Shown piece after piece: positions 33,401 through 42,989 of a stretch of DNA of 64,000 bases. The DNA comes from Tremella fuciformis (lineage: Eukaryota > Basidiomycota > Tremellomycetes > Tremellales > Tremellaceae), in NCBI GenBank assembly GCA_032768795.1, contig CP136490.1:8122001-8186000 (forward strand), read 5' to 3'. Every line of letters begins with the position of its first letter. Within the stretch, counting starts at the first letter, position 1. The notes below the pieces were generated by a model. That model saw only the letters and a list, made by a program, of their open reading frames with translations, was not told where the DNA came from and did not search any database. Made by a program: the position numbers and the translations under genes.

Positions 33401-35757
33401 TTCTCTCCCCCCCCTCCTCCTCCACCACCGCCCATACAACTCCCCGGGCGCCTGAAGAGCGAGGATCCTAGGCGTGAGTATCCACAAAACCAGGTCGATG
33501 TTCCTTCAGCTCCGTCAGCGCCACCGATGCCCCCCATGCCATCAACGACGCTCGTGCCTCCGCCTCCGCCCCCTCCGCCGCCCCCTCCACCACCAGTCAT
33601 GACCGGACACATCTTTAGTGGACCTGGGCCGCCTCCGCCGCCACCTCCCCCTTCACCGCCAGGACCACCGCTCGGCCCCGTCCTGAAATCATCCGCTGCC
33701 CCATCAGGACCATTGCACCGGGCGCTTCTTCCTCCGCCTCCTCCACCGCCACCGCCTCCAGCAATGCCCACAAGTCTAGCGCCTAGCCTAGGGGACCGAC
33801 TCGTGGGCTCTTCGACTTTACCAGTTCCGCCTCCACCGCCTCCGCCGCCACCTCCAGGTGTTGGGCTCGGGCATTTTCCTCCCCCTCCTCCACCGCCGTC
33901 AAATGCCTTCGCACATCAGAAGCTGCGACCAGCTGGGCCCCCAAGCGCCGCGAAACCAGTTGTGCCAATTGTCAAGCTGAAGGTAAGTCTCATCTTTTCG
34001 CGCAGACCTGTCAAAGCTCTGACGACCTTCGAAGCCTTTCTTCTGGTCCAAGCTGCCCACACACGCTGTCAAAGGTACCGTTTTTGGCTCATTCGAGGGC
34101 GAGGGTGAGTATGATCTGTCCGATCTGGCAGATGTCTTCGCCGTCAACCAGGTGAAGAAAGGGGGAAAGAGCCTGCCTGCCCGAAAGTCGGGATCCGCAG
34201 TCATCTCGCTGCTTGATATCAGTACGCACTGCACTGATTCGTGTATCTGGGGAGTCTGACCCAGTGCAGCCAGGTCAAACAATGTCGGCATAATGCTCTC
34301 GCGCTTGAAGCTATCGCCAGCCAAGATACGGTCAGCCATTTTGTGTTTTGACGACGAAATCCTTGATGCGGACGACTTGGCAGCAATTGGTCGCATGCTC
34401 CCGACCACGGAAGAGGTGGGATATCCGGCCCTCACACAAGTGCGCTGACGGGCCAAAGATGGAGCGACTTCGCACCTTTGACGGCGACCCCGCAAAGCTG
34501 GCACGTCCAGAGCAATTCTTTCGCGAAGTCAGTCATGCATAAAGAGTATGAAATGTTGATAGCAGATCATGATCATTCCCCGTCTCAAGACCCGCCTCGA
34601 TACCATGGTGTTTCGCAGGCGCTTCGAGCTGCAGGTTGCTGAGATCCTTCCGGATCTCGGTCTGTTACGCTCCGCGGCGCTGGACGTGCGGGATAGCAAG
34701 CGGTTCAGATCGGTCCTACAGGCGGTGCTGGCTCTGGGTAACGCGTTGAACGCATCGACCTTTCGGGGCAACGCTGCTGGCTTTCAGCTAGATGCCCTCC
34801 TCAAGGTGAGAAAGACCGTCATGTCTGCCTTTCTCTGACGTGACAGATGAAAGAGACCAGGACTGAGAAAGGGTCCGAATGCCCTACTTTGCTACACTAT
34901 CTGGCCAAAGTGCTGCTTCAGGCCGATGCGAGGCTGATCCTGTTCGGTGAGGACATGCGGTCCCTGGAAGCAGCATCGAGGCGTAAGCACTTCCAACCTG
35001 ATTTGCACTTGATCCTGACTCTGCAGTCTGCTTTGCGGATGTCGTCGCAGCAATTGCCGCCCTGAAGAACTCTCTCGGAGCGTCTCGACGAGAATTGGAA
35101 ACAATCTCAAAGCTCGACGTGCCTCCACCAGTTGAGAATGAGTTCAAACGCGTTATAGATACGTTTATCGCCCAAGCGGAACCCGAAGTCGTCCGGATCT
35201 CCCGTTTGCAGGCCGATCTCGAGATGGAGCTCAAAAAGCTTTTCATTTTCTTCGGCGAGAAGGAGGAGAACGCTGGGAAGCCTGAACAACTTTTCGGAAC
35301 GGTAGCCGCGTTCTCGACATCGCTACAAAAGGCAGCGGCTGAGATGACACGACACTTGGTCAACTCCGAAATTCCCGTTTCCAATGGCGCAGCGCCGATT
35401 GGGCCCTCGCTTCATCTCATCGGCGCCTCCGATACAAGTAGTGGTAGTCCCGATCCGACCCTCAAAAGCCTCGCGCCCGTGTCAGTAGGAATGGATGGCC
35501 TCTTTATGCCACCGACTGACAATGTTCCGCCTATATGGGCAAGCATGTCGCGAGCCGCTGGACAAGGGCGAGGGACTGTCCGAGGGACTCTGTCCAGGGG
35601 AGAACTCGACGAGGCGATACGGACCATACATGGCGGTGTGCGTCGCAGGGAGAGACGCGAAGCTAGTACGGTTGGGCAAGGCGGGATGAGGCTGAGCAAG
35701 ATGTTCTTGGACGGCGCAGGGAGTGTCAGGGGTAAACACATGGCAAATCAAGCTTGA
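30450..35757 (+). CDS. Formin (GBD/FH3-FH1-FH2 actin nucleator)
   Basis: Formins nucleate and elongate unbranched actin filaments downstream of Rho GTPases for cables and cytokinetic rings. The start MGDARSPKAIDILLPTLPPS opens an N-terminal region with ubiquitin-like features, then a Ser-rich linker. The GBD/FH3 armadillo part contains LRTTLATAPIGWMNDFIDLR, LVNEIAECLHTPSLRVR and LELLSALCVLSANEGHDLVL. A coiled coil follows (YLERALEAVHSRL). FH1, at about 33400-33930, has five or more polyproline tracts that bind profilin-actin. FH2 starts WSKLPTHAVKGTVFGSFEGE and includes LARPEQFF, LGNALNASTFRGNAAGFQLD and ALLKMKETRT, then a tail ending HMANQA. Introns are short and in phase. A five-codon uORF (30415-30429) precedes the start. 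Bni1- or SepA-like identity is likely but not resolved. Confidence 0.92.
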
Positions 35758-35886
35758 CATGCGACAGCTCTGTTACACCGATTTAACGAAGACTCGGATT
35801 GATTGTAGCATCTTACAAGGCTTATGGTATAGGTCATCATATATGAGTGTGCAGACACAGTACAGGACCTCGCCGTTGGTCGCTAT

Positions 35887-37128
35887 TCAGGCGTGCTGGA
35901 TGGGAGTGATCTGCGCCCGACCTGTTCTCCTCGTTCGACTCAGCAAAGGCGTTGGCTCTTGCCGACGAGCGTGAGTGACCGATGTGGCGGTCACCGACGG
36001 ATGAGGAGTGAACGTCTTGTCCCCCACGGGCTCGCCCGTATATGATTCGAACTCGGTGAGGTACGTCACCGATTCGATCCACTGGTACAGAGTGTCAATG
36101 CTAAAGGACTTCTCGCCACTGAAGTTCTCCCACACCACGACGCTGTGCATCGTCAGCGGTCGCCACTCCGGAGAGTGGACGTACTTGTGAGTCCCCTTGT
36201 TGTCGGTGTTGGTGGACCTGACAGCGACGCACGAGCTCCACGCGAGAAGGTCGTTGTTGCCTTTGAAAGCAAGTATCATGGGTGTCGAGTCAGAGTGTTG
36301 CGAGAGGAGTGTCCCTGTGGCCTTGTTCAGACACCGACCGTTGCGGTACTCTGGTGGACAAGAAACTCACACAGGTCATCCTGGGACAACTCGCCGTCCG
36401 AGTCGCCCGTGTACTTGGTCGACGAGTCGTACCCCGTTACAGCCTCCAGGGGGTAGCTGCACGATGATCCCACGCCGCTGGACACATACTGCGTCTGGTA
36501 GGCGATCTTGTACGCGTATGGCCACCTATTCCCGTCAGCCGCCGAGGGTCCGTGCGCATGAGGAGGAACATACCACACGTCCCCACTGATGGCGGAAACA
36601 ACGTAGTAGTCACTGTTTGTGGTGATAGGGCACACTGCGTCGGTAGAGACCGGCTCGAGCGTGTTCGGCGCAGCAAGCGCGACTTGGGTCGTGCCGAGCG
36701 CTTTTGGGTCCCCTCCTTCAACAGATCAGAGGCCTTCAGCGTAGGTTTGGCGAGCTTACCGGGCGGGTAGACGTTGACTATGATCCACCCGTACGACTTG
36801 TACACGACCGCGCACAGCGCGGCGGCGAGCTCTGTGTAGACTGTGGAGTCGAAGGACAGGGTACTGGTCATCTGGTCTCATTCGTCAGTTGTCTATCATA
36901 TCCTGCCTGGGTTGTGAGCAAGGCACCTACCCTGCACGATGTCGCTGCATGTTGGAATCTTGTGATTTGCCGGGTCGTTGAAGTACACTGCAGACTGAAC
37001 GTTGGTGCACTGGCCTGGAATACGTGAGCATCATAGCGAATGCGAACCCGACGCACTCGAGAATTGGACACTCACCTTCAAGCACCCCGATCGACAGGGC
37101 GGCCCAAAGCAACCGAAAATACATCATG
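35887..37128 (-). CDS. Unrecognised secreted protein
   Basis: The start at 37128 gives a signal peptide (MMYFRLLWAALSIGVLEG) followed after an intron by QCTNVQSAVYFNDPANHKIP and TCSDIVQ. Further exons read TELAAALCAVVYKSYGWIIV, EPVSTDAVCPITTNSDYYVV, WPYAYKIAYQTQYVSSGVGS and SCSYPLEAVTGYDSSTKYTG. A last exon has LLAWSSCVAVRSTNTDNKGT and a Ser/Thr/Arg-rich tail. Several Cys residues and aromatic beta-like segments suggest a disulphide-bonded extracellular domain. Five introns of about 45-75 nt join in frame. No family is recognised; a wall-associated or effector-like protein is possible. It converges with the formin gene. Confidence 0.6.
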
Positions 37129-37495
37129 CTGCGCAAGACTTGCGACGATGATCGCTGGCTAAAGGTAGCAGCGCAGCTGACCGCTACCTCAGACTACTGC
37201 GCACTTATGAGCGCGGTTGTCTTGTCAAGGGAGCTGCCACTTCCGTTGACTATTCGCCCTGCGTTGCCTCGACGCCAATCGTCACGTTTGCAGCTCCTCA
37301 TATCCTTTGAAAATGTGTCGTCTTTCCGTTGTCTGCCGCGGACAGGAGTCGGGATGGTGGCGTTCGCTGGGCTTGGCGCTTGGCCTGGCAGCACATTCAC
37401 TCTGATTGTGCCCTCTGGCGCCTGCCCTGGACTACATGAGTCACTGTTTGCATAGCAATTACATAACAGTACGGAGTTCGTTAGTTATCCCATAA
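37129..37495. other. Spacer with no gene seen
   Basis: This 367-base gap separates two minus-strand genes and should hold the promoter of the secreted-protein gene. No motif or RNA gene is recognised. Confidence 0.35.
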
Positions 37496-38176
37496 TCAAG
37501 TCCATATCGCCGCAAAGGGTCCCGATGGATCGCTCCGCTGGCTCGACCCCCCGGAATCCTTCGACCTGGAACTGCCATCCCCATCCTCATCGTCTTCTTT
37601 TTCCATCTTGCCTCTGCTCTTGGGGCTCGCTGCGTCTTCGGCCGGCCTGGGACGCGAAGCGGTCTGTGCGGTATTCGCCCACAAAGACAGGGACCACTCG
37701 CTATCCTCGAGCAACGAGCCCTTCAGCGCCTCGTACCGCGCGCCTTCGGCAGACCAGATGGACAGTGTGAACTGACGCGAGTGGGGCTGGAAGCCCCCAT
37801 CCTCTGGGATATTGTCGAGGACGTATTCGTAATCATCGTGAATGTGCGATAGAGCTTGACGGATTACACTCTTCAATTCTTGCTTGTGATGTTTCATCGC
37901 CTCCTGATTTCTTATTTCCCAAGCTTCGTGTCCCTCCCCGCCAGACGAGTTCTCGTTAAAGCTGATAGTGATGCGTACCATGTCAGTCGCATTCTTACGA
38001 GTCGACGGAGCGAAGGTCGTGTAGTCCTTGGCGGAACCGCAAAGCTTCTTCTTCTCATGTAAGCTCTTCAAGTGATCGCATTCCTCTTGCACGATGCTCT
38101 CTAAAGCTGAAGGCTCCCAAGGATCCTTGATCCATCCGCTGAGTCGGGCCTCCCCAATGCTGGCAGACGTGGACAT
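37496..38176 (-). CDS. Unrecognised intronless protein, 226 codons
   Basis: The ATG at 38176 starts MSTSASIGEARLSGWIKDPW and the frame runs to a stop at 37496 with no intron. The central part looks folded (MVRITISFNENS, HHKQELKSVIRQALSHIHDD, YEYVLDNIPEDGGFQPHSRQ, FTLSIWSAEG). The last 60 residues are acidic and Ser-rich. The helix/strand alternation with a conserved-looking core suggests a real protein, but I cannot name a family. There is no signal peptide or membrane span. Confidence 0.5.
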   Translation of the reverse strand: MSTSASIGEARLSGWIKDPWEPSALESIVQEECDHLKSLHEKKKLCGSAKDYTTFAPSTRKNATDMVRITISFNENSSGGEGHEAWEIRNQEAMKHHKQELKSVIRQALSHIHDDYEYVLDNIPEDGGFQPHSRQFTLSIWSAEGARYEALKGSLLEDSEWSLSLWANTAQTASRPRPAEDAASPKSRGKMEKEDDEDGDGSSRSKDSGGSSQRSDPSGPFAAIWT

Positions 38177-38985
38177 TGTCGACTTAGAGGACACAAGGGG
38201 CGAGACTGTTGTATGCACGGCAGGAAACTAGACTCCCACAAATGTTAAGATCAAGTGGCAAATGCAAGCGCTTGCATAGACGTGGATTTTCGCCCTCAGG
38301 CGCCATGCCTCATCGACCGCTTCCTTTGAACTCGACGGCCTTGGAGCTCCTCCCCTTATCCTACGAATCTATGCAGAAGGCCGCGAACGCAGAGAGTTTT
38401 CTGCTCGGTGCATGGGATAGGAGCGCGGCCAATGTGATGCGTTACTCGGCTATGATGATGGTGACTTCTTGACTGTCCTTGAGTCCCTGTGCATTTTTAT
38501 ATGAAGCCTAGCGGAGCGGTTCCTACGGAATTGTATGCAAAATGTATCGCACACCTACCTATCGGCTTTCTGGTTTGCTTCCATGCCACAAAAGCACCGA
38601 AATCTTGTGATCCCTGCTCCTTAACAGGACCGTTGGGGTCTGTACGCGCTCGGGGTCAGACCTGATGTCGTACAAAAGCCTGAAAATCCAGTGTGATACA
38701 GGTGCAAATCATAATGCTCAACGTGCTAGTGGGACAAATACCTTTCGAGGGTGAAGGACGAGGACTCCTTGAGCCGGCGGGTACGCACGGACCGGTAGCA
38801 CATATGTCTAGCGCCAGAGCGATGTTCACATTCAATGCAACCCAGGCACGCGAGGGACCCTCGATTCAGCTGGGAGCCACTTGGTATACTCGCCACACTC
38901 AGGAAAGCCGTCACGTGACCTCACTAAAGTGGCCAACTCAGTTGCTCATTGCAGAGTTCACTGTTCTGCAACACCTGCAACGGCC
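38177..38985. promoter_or_regulatory. Divergent intergenic region
   Basis: About 810 bases lie between two genes transcribed away from each other. Frames here are short and lack any family resemblance. It presumably contains both promoters; no site can be named. Confidence 0.35.
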
Positions 38986-40268
38986 ATGCTTCTCGCAAAC
39001 TACGACTCGGACTCGGACGGCTCAGCCTCGGAAGGAGAGCCGTCTCGACCTCCTGCTGTCTCCGCAGCTCGGCCTTCCGTGCTGCCGGCATCAGTCAAAC
39101 CAACCCCTGCAGCAGCACCGAAGAAGAAAGGCCCCATCAAGATCACCCTCGACCTCCCCAAGCCCGGCTCCTCGCACGATGAAGAAGGAGATCCAGTGGC
39201 AAACAGTAGCACAAAGCATGTTGAGGAAGACGAGGGCGACGGACGAGAATCGAAGCGACCCAGATCTGGCATAGGGAAACCAAAAGGCGGAGCGGGCTCG
39301 TGAGTCGTTCTGGAGGATTGCCCTTGCCAAAGCGTCTACTGACATGCAGGTCTTCGTTATTGGGCATGCTCCCTGCTCCGAAACGCAAGCTACCGACTGC
39401 TTCATCTTCGAAGTCTGGCTTGTCCGTGAACAAGAGTATGGCCGCGAAACCCGCTCCTACTGCAGACGACGTCCCCGCAGAGCTGGCCGAGCTGCGGGCT
39501 TCGCTGGGCTCAGACGTACCAGCCAGAGTAGCCGACGAAGGCGAGGATGTTGCGGGTGCCTCGACACTACTACCACCTTCTTTGCGAGTCAAGGCGAAGA
39601 AGACCGAAAGCGCAGACTTCGATCTATTTGGGCTCAGTAAGTCAGCTGGAACTGGAGAGTGCTGTAATTGAATCTTAGGCTCTGCGCCTCCCACCCGGCC
39701 CCTGCCGTCCAGCTCAAGCTCTAAATCCAAGCCGCCAGCAATCACATCGGCACCGTCCGTGGCAGACTTCGTGCCTCCACCGCCCACCGCGACTGACCCG
39801 TACCCCGGATACTACCAACTTCCGGGAGGCCAATGGGCGGCTTACGATCCGGAATACTATGCTTCGTTCTTCTCCACCGACGAGCACGGGGCCGATTCTG
39901 CAGGCAAGAAGAGAGGAGAGGATGGAAGAGTTGGTCATCATTGGGACGAGCTGGACGACGGGCGTGGGGAAGTGGTCGACGTCGATGTCAGCGCGGGCAT
40001 TCGCGAAGCACGAGAGCAGGAGGAGAGAAAGGCGAAGATGGCCAAACCGAAACTGCCGGGAGACGATTATCAGTACAAGGCGATCGGACAGACAAAGGGT
40101 CTGGCAGCCGAGCGACATCAGCTCACCTCCCTACTCAACACGGCGTTCACGCAGCGAGAGGCATTGGAGGAGCGGATTGCACAGAACAAGAAGAACATGC
40201 GCCTGGCTGGCACCAAATACGGTCGGTTTCCCTTGCCCTGCTGACAACACTGATGTTCAGGATTCTGA
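38986..40268 (+). CDS. PRCC-domain nuclear protein
   Basis: PRCC-domain proteins are nuclear and linked to pre-mRNA splicing and mitotic checkpoint control in animals. The start MLLANYDSDSDGSASEGEPS matches the family's acidic N-terminus (SLVAYSDSD-like). A Pro/Ser/Lys-rich middle follows with KGPIKITLDLPKP. The conserved C-terminal domain reads PKLPGDDYQYKAIGQTKGLA, ERHQLTSLLNTAFTQREALE and ERIAQNKKNMRLAGTKY, with GF and a stop supplied by a final tiny exon after a 41-nt intron. The KYGF ending is the family hallmark. Two earlier introns lie near 39300-39350 and 39636-39678. It converges with the RXT2-like gene 82 bases away. Confidence 0.82.
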
Positions 40269-40350
40269 TCTGTATTACATAGACCATGTACAACAGGTTG
40301 GCGTGAACGCCATTGTACAACGCGATGCAGCTTTCGTTGCTCGAGGGAGA

Positions 40351-41556
40351 TCATCGGCCACGCGCTGTGTCCACTTCCTTCTGTGCTCTCTCCTTGACGG
40401 TGCCCCACACTCGTTTCCTCAATCTGGCCACATCTGCCACCCGTTGTCTCGCCTCCTCTAGCCGGCGCTCATACTCTTTGCAATCGGAGAAGAGCTCCAT
40501 GATCCGTTCGATGGCGTCATCCACCGCTCGGCACTGAGTTGAAAGATTGAGGTTATATTTGATATGTCTAGGGCGCATGGCGTGGTCCGAGGGCAGGCTA
40601 AGACCCGGATGATTTGCACTCGGTTTGGAGTTAAGCGTCAGTCCGTCGGGATGCGTAAAGAGTCGATGCAAAGGGGTGACCACCGGTTCGGGTGAAGGGG
40701 ATGCCACAGACACCGCAGCTCCTGGTGGCGTCGTTGTGTAGGATATCTCCGGTTGGGGATGATGATTCAACAGCTCCTGGGTGACTCGCCAGAGATTGTC
40801 CGTGTCGGAGATATGGGGAAGGGGGGGAATTACGGTCGGGTCGGTAGCAGACTCCTCAGATTGCGAGTTCCCGTTCGCCACGGCGGTAGGCGGCTCGCTT
40901 ACTTCGAGACCAAGCTGGTTACCGTTTGGGACCTGGGTCTCCACGTCTCCGTTTGCCTCACGCTCGGTGATGCTTTCTCGCGAATGGACACGAAGAACTT
41001 CCTGCAGGCGACCAAGGGCATGGGCCAGACCGCGCTCGCCTTCCAGCAGCTCGCTGGCTGTGCGCTGCAGGCCACGTTCCATGGTATCATCGCCAAGAGA
41101 GTGCGCCAAAGCATCGTTCATCATGAGCTCGACATAGGACGTGGGGACAGCCAGCAGACTCGTGAGTCGCGTGGTCGACGCCGGGGGTGACGGAGATCGG
41201 ATGAGGTGCGGTAAAAGCCACTTTTCGTCTTCTTCCCTGTTTCGTTTCTTCTCCTCGCGACGCCTCTTCCGGCTGACAACATTTGCAGGCAGAGGCGCCC
41301 CAGCTTCGGCCGCGGCCTCGGGCATGATCTGCTCGAGTACGTCTCTCAATCTCGAGCGAGCTCGACGTTCCCGGGTGACGTCTTCGAAGGCATGAGACCA
41401 GGCATACATCTTGCGGTTCCGCATGAAACGGGCGCCGATTTCGAGCTTGTTGCCGGAATTGGTGCGAAGATTGTAGGCAGGAGGCGGAGGCGAGGCGGAG
41501 ATGATGGACGAATCTGATGGGGAAGAGGGAGGGTCGTAATATGCTTGAACATCCAT
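40351..41556 (-). CDS. Rxt2-like subunit of the Rpd3L histone deacetylase complex
   Basis: Rxt2 is a nuclear subunit of the large Rpd3 histone deacetylase complex. The frame starts MDVQAYYDPPSSPSDSSI and soon shows NLRTNSGNKLEIGARFM, which matches the Rxt2 N-terminal signature (NRGNKL..GA.F.R). A basic stretch (SRKRRREEKKRNREEDEK) can serve as nuclear localisation signal. The remainder is mostly disordered, ending in a coiled coil (KEYERRLEEARQRVADVARL). An alternative start lies further upstream at 41712 (MRAARQSPTAQPRYS) joined by a gtacgt-type intron; the motif content does not change. No acetyl- or DNA-binding domain is visible. Confidence 0.7.
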   Translation of the reverse strand: MDVQAYYDPPSSPSDSSIISASPPPPAYNLRTNSGNKLEIGARFMRNRKMYAWSHAFEDVTRERRARSRLRDVLEQIMPEAAAEAGAPLPANVVSRKRRREEKKRNREEDEKWLLPHLIRSPSPPASTTRLTSLLAVPTSYVELMMNDALAHSLGDDTMERGLQRTASELLEGERGLAHALGRLQEVLRVHSRESITEREANGDVETQVPNGNQLGLEVSEPPTAVANGNSQSEESATDPTVIPPLPHISDTDNLWRVTQELLNHHPQPEISYTTTPPGAAVSVASPSPEPVVTPLHRLFTHPDGLTLNSKPSANHPGLSLPSDHAMRPRHIKYNLNLSTQCRAVDDAIERIMELFSDCKEYERRLEEARQRVADVARLRKRVWGTVKERAQKEVDTARGR

Positions 41557-41579
41557 ACTCGGGAGTGTCCTATATCTGA

Positions 41580-42127
41580 TCAGCTCGGACACAAGCCATA
41601 TGGTGCAACGACGTACTCGAGCTCCTTGATGTTGGCAGGAGGACGATCTTTCCGTGAAGAGGTGGCCGAGTAGCGCGGCTGCGCTGTTGGCGACTGCCTA
41701 GCAGCCCGCATGGCGCCAGTCTACATGGTCAATCCCGAATTCATCCCATGGTTCAGAAGGTTTGGGAGCCGTCATACAGCAGTTGTGGTGCAGTCAAACC
41801 CGAGGGTCCTATATATGCTTGTCTTTTGGTATGTTTTTGAATCATTGGCTCGTGGGACAGAGGGGAGGTGGGAGGGGGAGGAAAAGCGCGCACCTGTACG
41901 AAATTGACAGACGCCTTGAGGAGAGTGATCGCGGAATCTGTCACGAAGTCAGTCTGCTGCAATTCGAGGTATCTCCAAGTGCAGCGGATGAGGGTAGCAT
42001 CAGACTGTGTGGTCAACTCCGATCGATCACCCCTAGCGAAGGATAACCAACAATTTGGGCTGTTGGGTGAACAGGGTTGAAAGCGAGGGAGAAGGACACG
42101 CGTCAGCTTTTTCTTCCTCGCAGACAT
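41580..42127 (-). CDS. Possible small gene upstream of the RXT2-like gene
   Basis: An exon reading TLIRCTWRYLELQQTDFV and TDSAITLLKASVNFVQ (about 41900-42020) splices in frame to TGAMRAARQSPTAQPRYS and ends KELEYVVAPYGLCPS at 41580. The same downstream exon could instead begin the RXT2-like protein, so this may be extra 5' coding sequence of that gene. The 5' limit is unclear; ATG 42127 is one choice. I recognise no family. Confidence 0.3.
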
Positions 42128-42423
42128 TGAAAGCAGCTCACTATAGATAATTGAGTCGTCTTCGCCCCCGTAGGAGCATCGCGAGTAGCGATTCTTGTTG
42201 TTCTATCCTTTGCAGAAGGAAGGGAGGAAAGGGAAAAACAAAGAAGGACGGTGCTTACTGATTCCAGCGCAGAGCGTCTGACGGGGTACAGAGGTGGTAT
42301 CTCACCCACCGTAGCCCTCACAGCAGCGCTGTATGGCGCATGCGTCGTGACAAGCAGATGGGTTCGTATCAAGAGAATGTTGGGCAAAGAATAGAGAGCG
42401 AGGAGGACTCTGCGAGACGCGGG

Positions 42424-42433
42424 GATAGCGTCG
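42424..42433 (+). repeat. Left target-site duplication of the transposon
   Basis: GATAGCGTCG directly precedes the left terminal inverted repeat and is repeated exactly after the right one (52357-52366). A 10-bp duplication is within the 8-11 bp range made by Mutator-like transposases. Confidence 0.85.
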
Positions 42434-42556
42434 GCCAATTGTATTATTCCGGCAATTTCTCCCATTTATCCCGCAACTTCTTTCAGTGGGGCTCCTCATG
42501 TCCCCCTCAACTTCCTACAATAGACCTTCGATCGCATACATCTAGCCCGCAACTCT
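42434..42556 (+). repeat. Left terminal inverted repeat of the transposon
   Basis: The arm begins GCCAATTGTATTATTCCGGC and contains CATTTATCCCGCAACTTCTT, a CAGTGGGGCTCCTCAT block and, at its inner end, GCATACATCTAGCCCGCAAC. The reverse complement of 52234-52356 matches it over the same 123 positions, best in the outer 66 bases (after the first 15) and the inner 25. Confidence 0.92.
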
Positions 42557-42989
42557 CTCAAATCTTCAACCCGTGCATTGCCGACATCAGATTGGGAGCC
42601 TGAATGCACCGTGATCATACTCGCTTTGAGCTGGAGCTCAATCGCTGCTCACAGTCCTGATCGCAATCCAGAAAGGATGTTGATCGCTGAGGTGGTAACA
42701 GATGATTCCAATGACTCTGCGATTCGTTGTCGATCCAGCTCACCTTTGTCGAATACATCGCTACAGCACACTGATGCATGCTCCCGGAGATCTTGAAGCT
42801 CTTCTCTGCTCGACAAAGTCAGATTTGGACGCGTAGATGGTCAATCAACTGTTTACCTCTGATCGCTGTAAACACCTTTGAGGTGTCCGTGCCCTGATTC
42901 CCACGCGATTTCGCTTGACTTTGTATTCTCACTTTCTCATCCTCTCAGATAGCCTCGTCTCTATCTTCACTAATCTCGCCAAGATCGGG

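Noticed and set aside
32971..33771. Minus-strand frame encoding long glycine runs
   Set aside because: It is the antisense of the polyproline FH1 region of the formin; CCN repeats read backwards give Gly codons. No independent evidence for a gene.
42103..42465. Minus-strand frame crossing the left transposon boundary
   Set aside because: It runs from host DNA through the duplication into the terminal repeat and has no domain; it is a chance frame created at the junction.
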